From Gammaproteobacteria bacterium (GTDB lineage Bacteria; Pseudomonadota; Gammaproteobacteria; Steroidobacterales; Rariloculaceae): DNA of 64,000 bases. A program made the translations under genes and the position numbers. Each line of letters starts with the position of its first letter. The stretch's first letter is position 1. A model generated the notes under the pieces. The model was not told where the DNA came from, searched no databases, and saw only the letters and a program-made list of their open reading frames with translations. Of the stretch, positions 52,339 to 61,906 are shown piece after piece. Location: the NCBI GenBank assembly GCA_022820625.1, contig JAJEFE010000004.1, positions 1 through 64,000 of the forward strand, written 5' to 3'.

Positions 52339-52538
52339 GCCCGAGGCTCCTCCTGTCCTGTAACGACGCGCGTTCCCCTGCTTGAGCGGCGCTGAATTAT
52401 ACCCGTGGGCCCGGAACCGGCGACAGACTGCAACGTTGAGAAAAGTTGACATTTTTATAGGAGATTCGCGGTCTGGAGCGGCTGGTTCCTGTGGTATTGT
52501 CATCAACAGGCAGCGGCAACGAGACGTGAGGAGCACAC

Positions 52539-52946
52539 ATGGGACGACCAGTTCTAATGATCCTGGCCGGCAGTCTGGCCGGCTTCGCGGTGACGGCGCA
52601 GGCCCATCACTCCTGGGGTGCGGTCTACAATGGCGGCCAATCCGTCGACGGTCTCGCCGCGACCATCGCGGGCGAGCACACGCGGCGCCCGCATGACGCC
52701 ATCGAGGTCACCATCACGAACAGCCTCGGCGAGCCCGAGACCTGGACCGTGCAGTGGCGCGGCAACCGTGGCGGCGGCGGCATGGGCCGCAATGACGCGC
52801 AGTACGATTTCAACATCGGCGATGAGGTCGTCATCGACGGGCGCATGGCCCGCGACGAGTCCCAGAAGCTGATCCAGATGAGCAGCCTGCTTCGTCCCTC
52901 CGACGGCTGGACCGTCACCGCAAGCCTGGGACGCGGCGGCCGATAA
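52539..52946 (+). CDS. Small exported DUF6152-type protein
   Basis: The 135-residue protein has a signal peptide ending AQAHHS and the DUF6152 domain (LAATIAGEHTRRPHDAIEV), with a Gly-rich insertion RGGGGMG. The C-terminal GRW block is absent. The start ATG has TGAGGAG upstream. Divergent from the decarboxylase-like gene. Confidence 0.8.
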   Translation: MGRPVLMILAGSLAGFAVTAQAHHSWGAVYNGGQSVDGLAATIAGEHTRRPHDAIEVTITNSLGEPETWTVQWRGNRGGGGMGRNDAQYDFNIGDEVVIDGRMARDESQKLIQMSSLLRPSDGWTVTASLGRGGR

Positions 52947-53160
52947 CCGGCGGCCCGATAACCGGCCGGTCGATACCCCGGAAATCGCGCAGGCTTTCCC
53001 GCCCCCCCGTCAACGAAGCGGAGCACCAGTGCTCCATCGGGCGCCTACCCGCGCACGGTGACAGCGCACGGGTAGTTGAGAGGATCGGCGGCCGCGGGTT
53101 GACACAAGGGCGGCAATTCACGGAAATTGCCGCTTCGATCAGCCAAACCGGGGAACGCCC

Positions 53161-54129
53161 ATGCCAAGACGCTACGACGAAGGCAACGTCACCATGCAGA
53201 CCATTCGCGAGACCGCCGAGCGGTGCAAGAACTGGGGGCGATGGGGGCCGGACGACGAGATCGGCACGCTGAACTTCATTACCGCGGCGGATATCGTTGC
53301 CGCGGCCCGTCTGATCCGCAAGGGCAAGGTCTTCTCGCTGGCCCTGAATTTCGATAACAAGGGACCCCAAAGCGGGCTTTGGGGCAACCGCTTCAACCCC
53401 ATCCACACCATGACGGCAACAGGCACCGACGCGGTCGCCGGCAATCAGGACGCGGGCAAGTTCCGCTACGCCGACGACATGATCTTCCTGCCGCTACAGT
53501 GCGGCACCCAGTGGGATGCGCTGGGACACATCTTCTACGGCGACAAGATGTGGAACGGCTACGACGCCCGCCTGGTGGACAGCAACGGCGCCCGGAAGAA
53601 CGCCATCGACAAGATCAAGGACCGTGCCGTGGGCCGTGGAGTGCTGCTGGACGTGGCGCGCTACGCGGGCGTGGAGTCCCTGGACGAGGGCATGGCCATC
53701 ACCAATGCCGATCTGGACGGCGCCGCCAAAGCCCAGGGGGTGGAAATCAGGCGCGGCGATTTCGTCATCGTGCGCACCGGCATGATGGGCCAGCGGCAAC
53801 GGGCAGGCGACTGGGGCGGCTACGCGGGAGGCGACGCGCCGGGGATGGCCTTCGAGACCGCCGACTGGATTTACGAGAACGAAATCGCGGCGATCTGCGC
53901 GGATACATGGGGTTGCGAAGTGCGCCCCAACGAAACCACCGAGGCCCAGCAGCCCTGGCATTGGGTCGTCATCCCCATGATCGGCATCACAATGGGCGAA
54001 ATCTTCGTGGTCGACGAACTCGCCGACGACTGCGCCGAGGACGGCGTCTACGAGTTCTTCTTCTGCGCGCCGCCGTTACCGATCACCGGGGGCTGCGGCT
54101 CGCCGCTGAACCCGATCGCGATCAAGTGA
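53161..54129 (+). CDS. Cyclase family protein (kynurenine formamidase-like)
   Basis: The 322-residue protein belongs to the cyclase/kynurenine formamidase superfamily. The metal-binding motif is in the LQCGTQWDALGH segment, close to the usual H-x-G-T-H-x-D; the first His is replaced by Gln-Cys context, so the site may deviate. GDFVIVRTGMM and the WHWVVIPMIG pattern follow. The start has GGGGAACG upstream. Family members hydrolyse amides or lactones; the substrate is unknown. Confidence 0.82.
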   Translation: MPRRYDEGNVTMQTIRETAERCKNWGRWGPDDEIGTLNFITAADIVAAARLIRKGKVFSLALNFDNKGPQSGLWGNRFNPIHTMTATGTDAVAGNQDAGKFRYADDMIFLPLQCGTQWDALGHIFYGDKMWNGYDARLVDSNGARKNAIDKIKDRAVGRGVLLDVARYAGVESLDEGMAITNADLDGAAKAQGVEIRRGDFVIVRTGMMGQRQRAGDWGGYAGGDAPGMAFETADWIYENEIAAICADTWGCEVRPNETTEAQQPWHWVVIPMIGITMGEIFVVDELADDCAEDGVYEFFFCAPPLPITGGCGSPLNPIAIK

Positions 54130-54152
54130 TCGTACCCTCACAGGAGACGCCC

Positions 54153-54389
54153 ATGCCCATTACACGAATGCTGAAAACAGCCACTTTATCCGCGCTTGCA
54201 AGTCTCGCGGCGTCATCGCTCGCGCACCACGGCGCCGTCACGCAACCGTCACTCTACCTGACCGACGACTTCGTCGAGCTGCGCGGCGAGATCGTCGACG
54301 TGTTCTGGCGCAATCCGCATACGCGCGCGCGCATGCTCGTGACCGGCGATGACGGCGAGGAGCAGCTGTGGGAGGGCGAAGCGGAGTAG
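54153..54389 (+). pseudogene. Truncated DUF6152-type gene
   Basis: The 78-codon ORF encodes a signal peptide ending LAHHG and the first part of the DUF6152 domain (VELRGEIVDVFWRNPHTRARM), clearly similar to the N-terminus of the fusion protein at 24548. It stops at TAG 54387-54389, where the family continues; the bases after the stop still translate to a family-like A-R-R-V-N-I-F-G. The remaining two thirds are missing, replaced by the convergent RES toxin gene. Probably a pseudogene damaged together with the nearby toxin-antitoxin insertion. Confidence 0.75.
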
Positions 54390-54436
54390 GCTCGCCGGGT
54401 CAACATCTTCGGCGTTGCCATGGCACGGACGGGGCT

Positions 54437-54943
54437 TTACCGATTGAGGCCCAACCGATCATCCTCGTCGATCAACGCGACACGGGCAGGCAGTCGATCG
54501 CCCCAACGCCAGAGAACCAGGTTGACGTCACGCTCGTCCGCGCCAGCGGCGTAGCTACCGACGCGCATGCCCACAAAGCCGGCGGCCATCAAGCGATCGG
54601 CGAGAGCCTGCGATGTGGGCGTTCGCCCGGAAAACATGTCATGTCGCCACGTCGGGCAGTCGATCTCGGCCTGCCGGACGGACAGGGCGGCCCTTGCCGA
54701 CGGGTCGAGCGCATCGAATACCGGGTCCACATCTACCTCATATGCGCACAGGACAAGCGGCTGCATGCGCCGCCCGATCGGGCTCGCCTCGCGGACGGCG
54801 GCCGAAAACGAAAATGACAGGTACAGTGCGGGCAACCCCTGACGGTTGAACCGTCCACCGCGGCGGCGGGCGCCCTCGCCTGACAGGGGCGTCCATGCCC
54901 ATCGCGGGTCATGAGCCCGGTAAACAACGGCTCGAATGCGCAT
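54437..54943 (-). CDS. RES-domain toxin
   Basis: The 168-residue protein has the RES (Arg-Glu-Ser) pattern: VVYRAHDPRWAWTPLSGEGARRRGGRFN at the N-terminus, then ALYLSFSFSAAVREA. RES toxins deplete cellular NAD+. The Xre-type antitoxin gene ends 15 bases upstream, as in known RES-Xre modules. Confidence 0.85.
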   Translation of the reverse strand: MRIRAVVYRAHDPRWAWTPLSGEGARRRGGRFNRQGLPALYLSFSFSAAVREASPIGRRMQPLVLCAYEVDVDPVFDALDPSARAALSVRQAEIDCPTWRHDMFSGRTPTSQALADRLMAAGFVGMRVGSYAAGADERDVNLVLWRWGDRLPARVALIDEDDRLGLNR

Positions 54944-54958
54944 TCGCCGCGAACGAGG

Positions 54959-55309
54959 TCAGGCGTAGCCGCCGTCCAGCACCTGATCGAGGTAGGCATG
55001 AACCATCTCGGCTTTCCCGTCCCGCAGCAGTTGGCAGGGGGTCATGCCGGCAAAGCCCGGCAGGGGTTCGGACCGGAACCAGGCGTAGGCGACCAGCAGA
55101 GAGCCCAGTTCCGCCTCCACGCGATTGAGTATCTCCAGCATCTGCCGCAACCGCATCTGCGTCTTGGGCGCGACGACGCGGGAGGCGCGCGTCAGGGCGT
55201 CGCGGCTCAGCCCCAGGGTGCCAGCGATTTCGGCCCGGGTCGTCTTCAGTTCAGTGGCCACCGCGCCAGGGGAGAAGCCTTCGTCCGTGGCAAAATTCTG
55301 GAGTTGCAT
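54959..55309 (-). CDS. Xre/MbcA-type antitoxin of the RES pair
   Basis: The 116-residue protein has an N-terminal HTH-like region (LKTTRAEIAGTLGLSRDALTRASRV) and the C-terminal toxin-binding part with ELGSLLVAYAWFRSEPLPGFAGMTPCQLL, typical of ParS/MbcA/Xre antitoxins of RES toxins. It is expressed together with the downstream toxin and is expected to autorepress the operon. Confidence 0.85.
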   Translation of the reverse strand: MQLQNFATDEGFSPGAVATELKTTRAEIAGTLGLSRDALTRASRVVAPKTQMRLRQMLEILNRVEAELGSLLVAYAWFRSEPLPGFAGMTPCQLLRDGKAEMVHAYLDQVLDGGYA

Positions 55310-55363
55310 GAAAATATCGCATGAATTAACGGATATTCCGTAATAATATGCGTCAATTACATG

Positions 55364-55394
55364 TTGTCAACTCCAATGTTGAAATATATATACT
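55364..55394 (+). promoter_or_regulatory. Candidate promoter for the SEC-C gene in the AT-rich divergent region
   Basis: TTGTCA (55364-55369) and TATACT (55389-55394) are separated by 19 bp, a bit longer than ideal. A small inverted repeat TCAAC/GTTGA overlaps the -35 and could be an operator for the divergent Xre antitoxin. Confidence 0.4.
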
Positions 55395-55427
55395 CTGCAA
55401 TCGATTCCGTCCGCCGAACCGGGAAGC

Positions 55428-57473
55428 ATGTCGATGCGCGAGGGATTTCTGCCGCACGATTCGTTTCGAGAACTTATCGAGTCCGCCGTCGAGAGAATTG
55501 TCGCGACGGACGATCTTGACGATTTTCTCGGTTGGTTCAGCGGCGAGGTGTATCGGCGATACCTGTTGGCCCGCGCACCGCTGGATGCCAGCGAGACGAA
55601 GGTTGTCGCCGCGCAGCTCGGCCGTTCGATCTGGGGAGCAACCCCCGCGCCGCATAACGATTTCAGGCCGCAAACGTTGCCGAAGCCCGGCCGTAACGCA
55701 CCGTGCTACTGCGGCTCGGGGGTGAAATACAAACGTTGCTGCGCTCGCTTTCCGGCGCCGCCGGCCATGGCTTCGGCCGACCTCTGGCCGGCCGTGCTCG
55801 CTGCGCTGCCACAGCGAGATTGCAGGCAAGTCGTCGCGGCCGGGCGCGTGCCCGTCGAGAGCCTGATCGATGCGGCCGAGGAATCCAGGGACATGGGCCG
55901 CTCCGCGCGGGCCATCGGTTTCCTGGAGCCGCTCTTCGGCGTCAGGCTTGCCGGCACGGGACACCAATACGACTATGCACTGTCGCTGCTCTGCGACCTG
56001 TACGACGATACGGGCCGGACGCGGAAAAAGGCGAGGTTGCTCGATAGGATCGTCAGGGAAGCGCCTCGCTCCGAGTTGCGGTCCGGAGCCTTTCAACGCA
56101 TCGCCACGATCCGGATGGACCGCGGCGACCGTACCGGCGCCTGGGAGGCCTTCCGCCGGGCGCAGCGCGACACGCCCGGCGATTCGGCGATCGGCATGCT
56201 GGAAGTCCATCTCCTCATGGCAGAGAACCGGCCCGAGCAGGCGCGCGAGAGCGCACGAGTATGGCGCGGGCGCCTGATGAAGCTGAACGCCGGGGAATTC
56301 GAAGGCGCGATCGCTTTCCTGACGGCGGTTGCCAAGGATCCGTACCGAGCCTTGGCGCAAACGATGATCGATGCGACCGGCGGTGCGGGCCAACGACTGT
56401 TCGAGGCGCTGCCCGGTCTCGACGAGCGCCCGCTGCCGCGGTACGAAGTCGTCGCCGTGCCGGCCCTCGATCCGAGCGGCGACCCCGGGGCGGATATCGA
56501 AACGCAATTGCGAGGGATGGGCGTGCCTGGGGAGGATGTCCGCGCGGTGGCGTCGGATCTGCTTGAACAGTTCCGGAACTTCGAACCTGGCGACGATCCA
56601 ATTGACGAGGCGCCCGACGAGCACTTCACGATCGAGGCGCCGCAGCGGCTGCGGGCCCTGGAAGCGGACTGGAACGCCATCTACTCGCCGGACAAACCGT
56701 TCTCCATTTACGATGCGCCGCGCCAGGCCGCGTTTCCCTGGGACCTCGGGGTCGAGGATGTCTGGATGGGCTTCCTGGACCGTCATCCTGAAGCGTTCGA
56801 CAGTGTCGATGTCCTGGACGATCTCGCCACAGCCGTGGAACTCCATCCGATGAGCGATTCGATGGGTCTCCGCGAAGCAATGGAGGCGCCTCTGGTCGAA
56901 CGCGGCGCCCGCATCCTGCGGCAGGCGGCCGGAGAAGCCGGCCGGCCCGGCGACCGGCGCCTGAGTTGGGCCGACGCCCGGAACCGCCCCGGGCTGCGCT
57001 GCCTGGCGCGCGCCCAGTCCCTGGCGATGGAACGGGGCGACATCGAACGGGCGCGGGCGCACGCGGAGCTGCTGCTCGCGCTCAACCCCGGCGACAACCA
57101 CGGGATACGGACCTCGCTGATGAACATCTACCTGAGAACGGGCCAAGACGAGGCGGCGGTAAAACTGGCATCGCGCTACGAGGGCGACATGTTTGCGGAA
57201 CTGCCCTACGGCCGGGTCCTTGCACTGGTTCGAATGGGACGGATGGACGCAGCATCCGAAGCCGCCCGGCGCGCAATCAACGCATTGCCCGAAGTGCGCC
57301 GCTATCTGATGCGCGAGCGGGCGCGTCAGCCCCGCATCGATCCACACGGCGTCGTGCTGGGAAGCAAGGAGCAGGCCTGGATCTATCGCGACGAGATGCG
57401 CGAGGTCTGGGTGAACGAACCCGAAGCGATGGCGCTGATCAGGCGGATCCGGCCATCAACCCGTACTGCTTGA
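55428..57473 (+). CDS. SEC-C motif protein with TPR-like repeats
   Basis: The 681-residue protein has a SEC-C zinc-binding motif near residues 88-106 (GRNAPCYCGSGVKYKRCC), the same motif found at the end of SecA and in stand-alone proteins. It is followed by a long helical region with TPR-like repeats (FQRIATIRMDRGDRTGAWEAFRRAQ and more towards the C-terminus). Possible roles include protein-translocation or stress partners. It is divergent from the RES-Xre pair and may be unrelated to it. Confidence 0.82.
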   Translation: MSMREGFLPHDSFRELIESAVERIVATDDLDDFLGWFSGEVYRRYLLARAPLDASETKVVAAQLGRSIWGATPAPHNDFRPQTLPKPGRNAPCYCGSGVKYKRCCARFPAPPAMASADLWPAVLAALPQRDCRQVVAAGRVPVESLIDAAEESRDMGRSARAIGFLEPLFGVRLAGTGHQYDYALSLLCDLYDDTGRTRKKARLLDRIVREAPRSELRSGAFQRIATIRMDRGDRTGAWEAFRRAQRDTPGDSAIGMLEVHLLMAENRPEQARESARVWRGRLMKLNAGEFEGAIAFLTAVAKDPYRALAQTMIDATGGAGQRLFEALPGLDERPLPRYEVVAVPALDPSGDPGADIETQLRGMGVPGEDVRAVASDLLEQFRNFEPGDDPIDEAPDEHFTIEAPQRLRALEADWNAIYSPDKPFSIYDAPRQAAFPWDLGVEDVWMGFLDRHPEAFDSVDVLDDLATAVELHPMSDSMGLREAMEAPLVERGARILRQAAGEAGRPGDRRLSWADARNRPGLRCLARAQSLAMERGDIERARAHAELLLALNPGDNHGIRTSLMNIYLRTGQDEAAVKLASRYEGDMFAELPYGRVLALVRMGRMDAASEAARRAINALPEVRRYLMRERARQPRIDPHGVVLGSKEQAWIYRDEMREVWVNEPEAMALIRRIRPSTRTA

Positions 57474-57559
57474 ATCGCTCCGAGTAAACCGCCCAGAGGG
57501 CCAGCCTGCTTTTGACGGCACCGGGCACAAAGGCTCCGTCATCCAGTTGGGCAGAAAAG

Positions 57560-57961
57560 TCACGTGGCCCCCAGGACCCGGCGAATCATCCTCCCCACGC
57601 ACAGCAATGCCAACGCCAGCCAGGCAAGCGCCGCGCCGAACAGGGTGTTCAGGAAGCTCGGCAGCGGCACGCTGAGCAAATAGGCGTACACCGAGATCGG
57701 CGCCGCGATCGCCGCCACCGCGAAAGCCATTATCCCGGACCGGGGGCTTGCGCCCGATATGCGGTAGATCAACTGCACGGCGATTGTCAGCGGCATTCCC
57801 AGAACCCACATCAGCGGCAACCAGTAAACGATTGTCGTCAGGAAAAGTACCAGCGGTCGATCATCGTAGATGCCGTAAGAGAAATTCCCTATAGCAAAAA
57901 CGACCGCAATACTGAAGGGCAGCCATAACGACCACAGAGCGGTTCGGGCGATCAACCGCAT
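57560..57961 (-). CDS. Small membrane protein of unknown function
   Basis: The 133-residue protein consists mainly of four hydrophobic segments (WSLWLPFSIAVVFAIGNFSYG, LVLFLTTIVYWLPLMWVLGMPL, and two more). The start ATG at 57961 opens the first one. It follows the lipoprotein gene at 57990 by 28 bases on the same strand. Not recognised. Confidence 0.65.
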   Translation of the reverse strand: MRLIARTALWSLWLPFSIAVVFAIGNFSYGIYDDRPLVLFLTTIVYWLPLMWVLGMPLTIAVQLIYRISGASPRSGIMAFAVAAIAAPISVYAYLLSVPLPSFLNTLFGAALAWLALALLCVGRMIRRVLGAT

Positions 57962-57989
57962 GCCCGCACCGTCCCGAGCGTGGTCGCAA

Positions 57990-58631
57990 TCAGCGCTGTT
58001 CCCGGGGCGGTCCACGCCGTTCTCCGAAGCGGGGTGGGAGCGATGTCTGGAAAGTGTACACAAGGTCCGTGGGGCTACCGGACGGATCCGGCCCCAGCAG
58101 ACGCATTCGGATGACGCCTTCGCTGCGTCCGTAAACCTGCCGGTAGTGCATTCCGATGGGCGCAAGGTCGAATTCGTACGTTTCTGTCAGGTAAGCCTCG
58201 CACCTGTCGTCATTCGCCTCATGCGCCAATGACACGTCGATCTGCACGGGATCGGATACCGTGAACCGCCTGTTCGCGACGAGCGTGAAGCGGTGCCGTG
58301 CGCAACCGCCGCTGAACGACACGGTGGCGGTCAACGTGCTGTCCGTGATCCCCGGCGCGTTGTCGTCCGTGTGCAGCTCGAACGGGTCGTTTCCCCAGTG
58401 ACCGATCGGCAGGTCCGTTTCGTTGATGACGACCGCGCCCTGGTTGGGTATCGTCGAGTGGTCCGCGTTTCCCCGGGTGACAGCCACGCCCCCGTCTCGA
58501 ACGGCATCCGGTTCCTGGGCGCCGCAGGCTGCAACCAGGACGACGATGCAAGGCGCCAGCGAGCGCGTTCCCCGCCAGTCGAAGTACGGCCACGTGGCTG
58601 CGCCAGGACGGTCAGTCGCCTTGTAGCTCAT
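57990..58631 (-). CDS. Lipoprotein of unknown function
   Basis: The 213-residue protein has a lipoprotein signal (IVVLVAAC) and a mature part with a beta-rich segment (TLTATVSFSGGCARHRFTLVANRRFTVSDPVQIDVSL) that resembles stress or inhibitor-type lipoproteins. The fold cannot be named. It is probably cotranscribed with the small membrane protein gene downstream. Confidence 0.7.
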   Translation of the reverse strand: MSYKATDRPGAATWPYFDWRGTRSLAPCIVVLVAACGAQEPDAVRDGGVAVTRGNADHSTIPNQGAVVINETDLPIGHWGNDPFELHTDDNAPGITDSTLTATVSFSGGCARHRFTLVANRRFTVSDPVQIDVSLAHEANDDRCEAYLTETYEFDLAPIGMHYRQVYGRSEGVIRMRLLGPDPSGSPTDLVYTFQTSLPPRFGERRGPPREQR

Positions 58632-58857
58632 GACCGGTCTCGATCGGCTTGTTCGCCAACTTGGTAGCCTCGTTCGCTCATTCCAGGAGAAGTTCGATGA
58701 TAAACCCGAGGTCGAGTTTCATGGCAAATCTCCCGTTGGAGGCGATCCAGGTCAAATTACTCGACGCAACACCCAGAAACAACGTTTGACCGAGAAATTT
58801 ACCGCCGATACTGTGTGAGCGTAATCGAAAGCACTTCGCATACGGGAATACCAACAG

Positions 58858-59142
58858 ATGTCGCGACCTGACACACACCGGGCCGATCCGAACACGCCCG
58901 GCCCAAACAGGGATACGGATTCCCTACCGTCCGATTCGGCGTCACCGCCAGATTCCGCCGTCGGATGGATTCAACTTGGATTTCAGCAGGTCAACGGCCG
59001 GATCGATCACCTGGACCGCAGACTCCGCCGAATCGAAACTACGGTTTGGGTCGCCACCGGTTGCGTCATCGCCACGATGGCGATCGTGGGCTATGCCGCA
59101 TCGCTGGCGCACGAACTGCTATTGCTGTGGATGCAACCGTAG
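58858..59142 (+). CDS. Small single-spanning membrane protein
   Basis: The 94-residue protein has a hydrophilic, Pro/Asp-rich N-terminal half, a short coiled-coil-like stretch (NGRIDHLDRRLRRIETT), and one membrane helix (VATGCVIATMAIVGYAASLA). Such proteins occur widely near the envelope; function unknown. Confidence 0.6.
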   Translation: MSRPDTHRADPNTPGPNRDTDSLPSDSASPPDSAVGWIQLGFQQVNGRIDHLDRRLRRIETTVWVATGCVIATMAIVGYAASLAHELLLLWMQP

Positions 59143-59310
59143 CCAGTACTTGAAATTGCCGCCGTTTCGAGTCGTTGCGTAAACGGTTGCGGTGGATGCG
59201 GGAATGACGGACGGCGTCGGCCTCTCATGGAACCTCGTGCAGTCTTGACTCGGCCGGATTTCTAGTCTTATTGTTAGCTAAGTCAACCCCGATCCAGGTC
59301 GAACGATATC

Positions 59311-59592
59311 GTGGTCAGCGCGGCGTCGGCCTGGGAAATCGCCACCAAATTCCGGATCGGCAAACTGCCGGGTTGCGAGGCCGTGGCGACGGATGTTGCC
59401 GGCCACATCCGCAGGCAGGGATTCGAGGAATTGGCGATAGGCGTCGCCGATGCCGGACGGGCCGGGCGCCTGCCCGGTCCTTATCGCGACCCGTTCGACC
59501 GGATGCTCGCCGCACAGTCCCTGGCGCGCGATCTTGTCTTGATCTCAGCAGACCGCGTGTTCGACCATTACAACGTGGACCGGCTGTGGTGA
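59311..59592 (+). pseudogene. VapC-type PIN-domain toxin, N-terminally truncated
   Basis: The 93 codons encode the C-terminal two thirds of a VapC toxin: SAASAWEIATKFRIGKLP, LPGPYRDPFDRMLAAQSLA, and SADRVFDHYNVDRLW. The N-terminal part with the first catalytic Asp (LLLDTH in homologues) is absent and no in-frame upstream start supplies it. No antitoxin gene lies beside it. Most likely inactive. Confidence 0.75.
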
Positions 59593-59775
59593 ACGGAGCG
59601 TCGTTGAAACGGTGGTTGGAAGGGAGACTGGGGGTTCAGGCGAACAGTGCGACGCCTTCCGCGGATGCGGCCGTTCGTGCAGATTCAGATCGCCAAAACG
59701 CCGTTCTTCAAGCCGGACGAGCCGATTCTCCGACACGTTTACCTTAAACATACGCGAGCCTTAGTTCTCGACCGA

Positions 59776-60816
59776 TCACGGATCGCGAGAAAACCGCTCC
59801 GCGCTCTCCACCTCACAAACATAGTCATACCACGGCGTATCCTCCGACACGCGGCTGTATTCGATGCGGGCAGAATACGGTTCGAGCATGTATACAGGAT
59901 CTTCGTGAGAAACCTCCACCACGAGCCTGGTGTCGTCCTCACCGATAGAGTAACGCTCGACCACCCTCTTCTGTTCGCTGGACGGCACGTCGGCTCCACT
60001 GCCGTTGGGATGGACTGCGATTCCCAGCCCCCACGCCGACGGGGGATACCCGCTGCTTTCGACTATGAGCGTGTCGCCTTCGACCCTCCCGCTCACGGTT
60101 CCCAGCACGCCGGTCGGCTCCGCCTGCCTGGATTCGCCGTTCAGGGGAACCGTTCGGGTGATGTCGTACGCCTCATGATGGAAGAAGACCTCGCTTTCGC
60201 GAAACTCGATGGAGCTGAGATACGGCGCATAGAGGAGGTCGGGAATGCTGATGGGCTCGCACGTATTGGCGGGCGAAAGCTGGGGATCGTAGTTTCGCCA
60301 AGCGTCCCACCCGGCGTCGGTCAGCGGCAACGGCGATTCGGGGTGCGTGACCGGCGGCGGCGCCAGCCAGCGGCCTGCCATGCGCTCGATGCCGGCCGTC
60401 GATTGGGTCCCGGGGTCGGCGCGGTCGGCCGTGGGCGGCCCGCCGTACCGGGTTCCGTCCGCCGCGGTAAACGCCTGGCCCCAGATGAGCGGGTTGTTGG
60501 GAACAAGGTTCGGCCACGCATCGACGGTGATGGAGTCCCCCGGCTGAAACGTGTCGGGGTGGATGCCCAGGCGCCTGAGATGCACGATCGAGGCAGCCTC
60601 GACTTCCCACCGCTGCATGACGCCGCCCTCACCCGGGGCATCGACGAAAAAGAACGAGTGGGGGCTCCGCAGATCGACCTCGGCCACCACGCCCTGAAGC
60701 TCGATGGAGCTGTCCGGATCGTAGTGCATCCGGAATGAGTGGTGGGCGTCGGCACTGCCGAGGAAAGCGCTCGGCAGGAGGACGACACCGGAAGAGAATA
60801 TCCTTGCTGCGTTCAC
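59776..60816 (-). CDS. Exported DUF6152-type protein
   Basis: The 346-residue protein starts at GTG with GGAGGGACC upstream, which decides the start. Signal peptide ending ADAHHS, DUF6152 domain (QGVVAEVDLRSPHSFFFVD), and a C-terminal block TVSGRVEGDTLIVESSGYPP, a diverged version of the family block. It begins 13 bases after the stop of the related gene at 60830. Confidence 0.82.
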   Translation of the reverse strand: MNAARIFSSGVVLLPSAFLGSADAHHSFRMHYDPDSSIELQGVVAEVDLRSPHSFFFVDAPGEGGVMQRWEVEAASIVHLRRLGIHPDTFQPGDSITVDAWPNLVPNNPLIWGQAFTAADGTRYGGPPTADRADPGTQSTAGIERMAGRWLAPPPVTHPESPLPLTDAGWDAWRNYDPQLSPANTCEPISIPDLLYAPYLSSIEFRESEVFFHHEAYDITRTVPLNGESRQAEPTGVLGTVSGRVEGDTLIVESSGYPPSAWGLGIAVHPNGSGADVPSSEQKRVVERYSIGEDDTRLVVEVSHEDPVYMLEPYSARIEYSRVSEDTPWYDYVCEVESAERFSRDP

Positions 60817-60829
60817 GGTCCCTCCAAAA

Positions 60830-61840
60830 TCAATCCACAACTTCAGGTACGCAATCGTATGGCCCGACCGGTGAGGTCGTGCGCGCCATGACGCGCTGAC
60901 CGGTGACCGGGCCGGTGAAATGGACCGGGTCTTCTGCCGTCCAGTCGACCAGCAGGTCGCCTTCTTCATTCACGGACAGGCGCTCGGTGAACACGAGTTC
61001 CGCAGAATTCAGGATGCCGGCGCCGTTTGGAAGCAGGACTCCTGGCTCGAACCGCGCCGTTTCGATGACCAGGGATTCGCCCTCCCAACGGCCGATGGAG
61101 TGTCCCAGCGTGCTGGGCGCGGCCTCGTCGGGATGCTCCGTCGCACCCATGTCTACCCTGCGGACCGAATCCATGAATTCGGCCTGGATCACCAGGTCCT
61201 CTCCCTCGGCGCGGATCTCCACGGTATGTCCAGGCTGATCCCACAGCTTTAGCGGGCTGCTGGGGCTGCAGCGCAATACCGGGCTGTCGAAAACCTCGTT
61301 GTAGTCGGCGTGGACGCGGGCGCCCTCGGGTGTGAACAGGTGATCGTAGGGATCCAGCCGCCCGCCGCCGGGGAAGCGTTTTCGAATCCAGTTCCCGGTC
61401 ACGGTGCCCGGGTTCTCGCCGGCAAAGTGCAGGTTGAACTGGGTCTGTCGGTTATCGAGTGTGCGGCCGACGAAAACGCGGCCGTCGGCGTGGGTGCTGG
61501 CGCCGAACTCGCAGCCCAGAGGATCGCGCCGGGCTGCGACGCCCTCGACGATGATCGCCTCGCCCGGTTGAAAACTGTCCTCGGTCACGCCTCTGCGCGA
61601 TAACTGGCCTCGGCTCGCCATTTCGCAGGTCCACAGCACTGTGGTGCCCGCCTCGTCCCGCGCTTCGATAGTCAGCGACGAATGGGGGTTGCGGAAGTCG
61701 AAACTCACCACGGTGCCTTCGATGCGGACCGGTGCGCTTGGATCGTAATGGACCGCAAATCCGTGGTGGGCGCCGGCGGGCGCCGCGAGTACCACGAGCA
61801 CCGCCGCAACTGCCATCAAACGCAAGTATGAATGATTCAC
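60830..61840 (-). CDS. Exported DUF6152-type protein
   Basis: The 336-residue protein starts at GTG preceded by GAGGGGG; the ATG at 61867 has no such signal. The signal peptide ends GAHHG. The DUF6152 domain (GTVVSFDFRNPHSSLTIEA) and C-terminal block LGHSIGRWEGESLVIETARF are clear. It lies between the Gfo/Idh gene and the related gene at 59776 on the same strand and is likely cotranscribed with both. Confidence 0.82.
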   Translation of the reverse strand: MNHSYLRLMAVAAVLVVLAAPAGAHHGFAVHYDPSAPVRIEGTVVSFDFRNPHSSLTIEARDEAGTTVLWTCEMASRGQLSRRGVTEDSFQPGEAIIVEGVAARRDPLGCEFGASTHADGRVFVGRTLDNRQTQFNLHFAGENPGTVTGNWIRKRFPGGGRLDPYDHLFTPEGARVHADYNEVFDSPVLRCSPSSPLKLWDQPGHTVEIRAEGEDLVIQAEFMDSVRRVDMGATEHPDEAAPSTLGHSIGRWEGESLVIETARFEPGVLLPNGAGILNSAELVFTERLSVNEEGDLLVDWTAEDPVHFTGPVTGQRVMARTTSPVGPYDCVPEVVD

Positions 61841-61906
61841 TGGACCCCCTCTCAGATCGGTCTTCATGCAACGGCACGTCCCGCGAATGGGGCGCCACTT
61901 CGCAAA

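Noticed and set aside
57456-57809. 117-codon minus-strand ORF
   Set aside because: It overlaps the better-supported membrane protein gene in another frame and lacks features.
58630-58818. 62-codon plus-strand ORF
   Set aside because: It overlaps the lipoprotein start on the other strand and has no ribosome-binding site or recognised domain; support is too weak.
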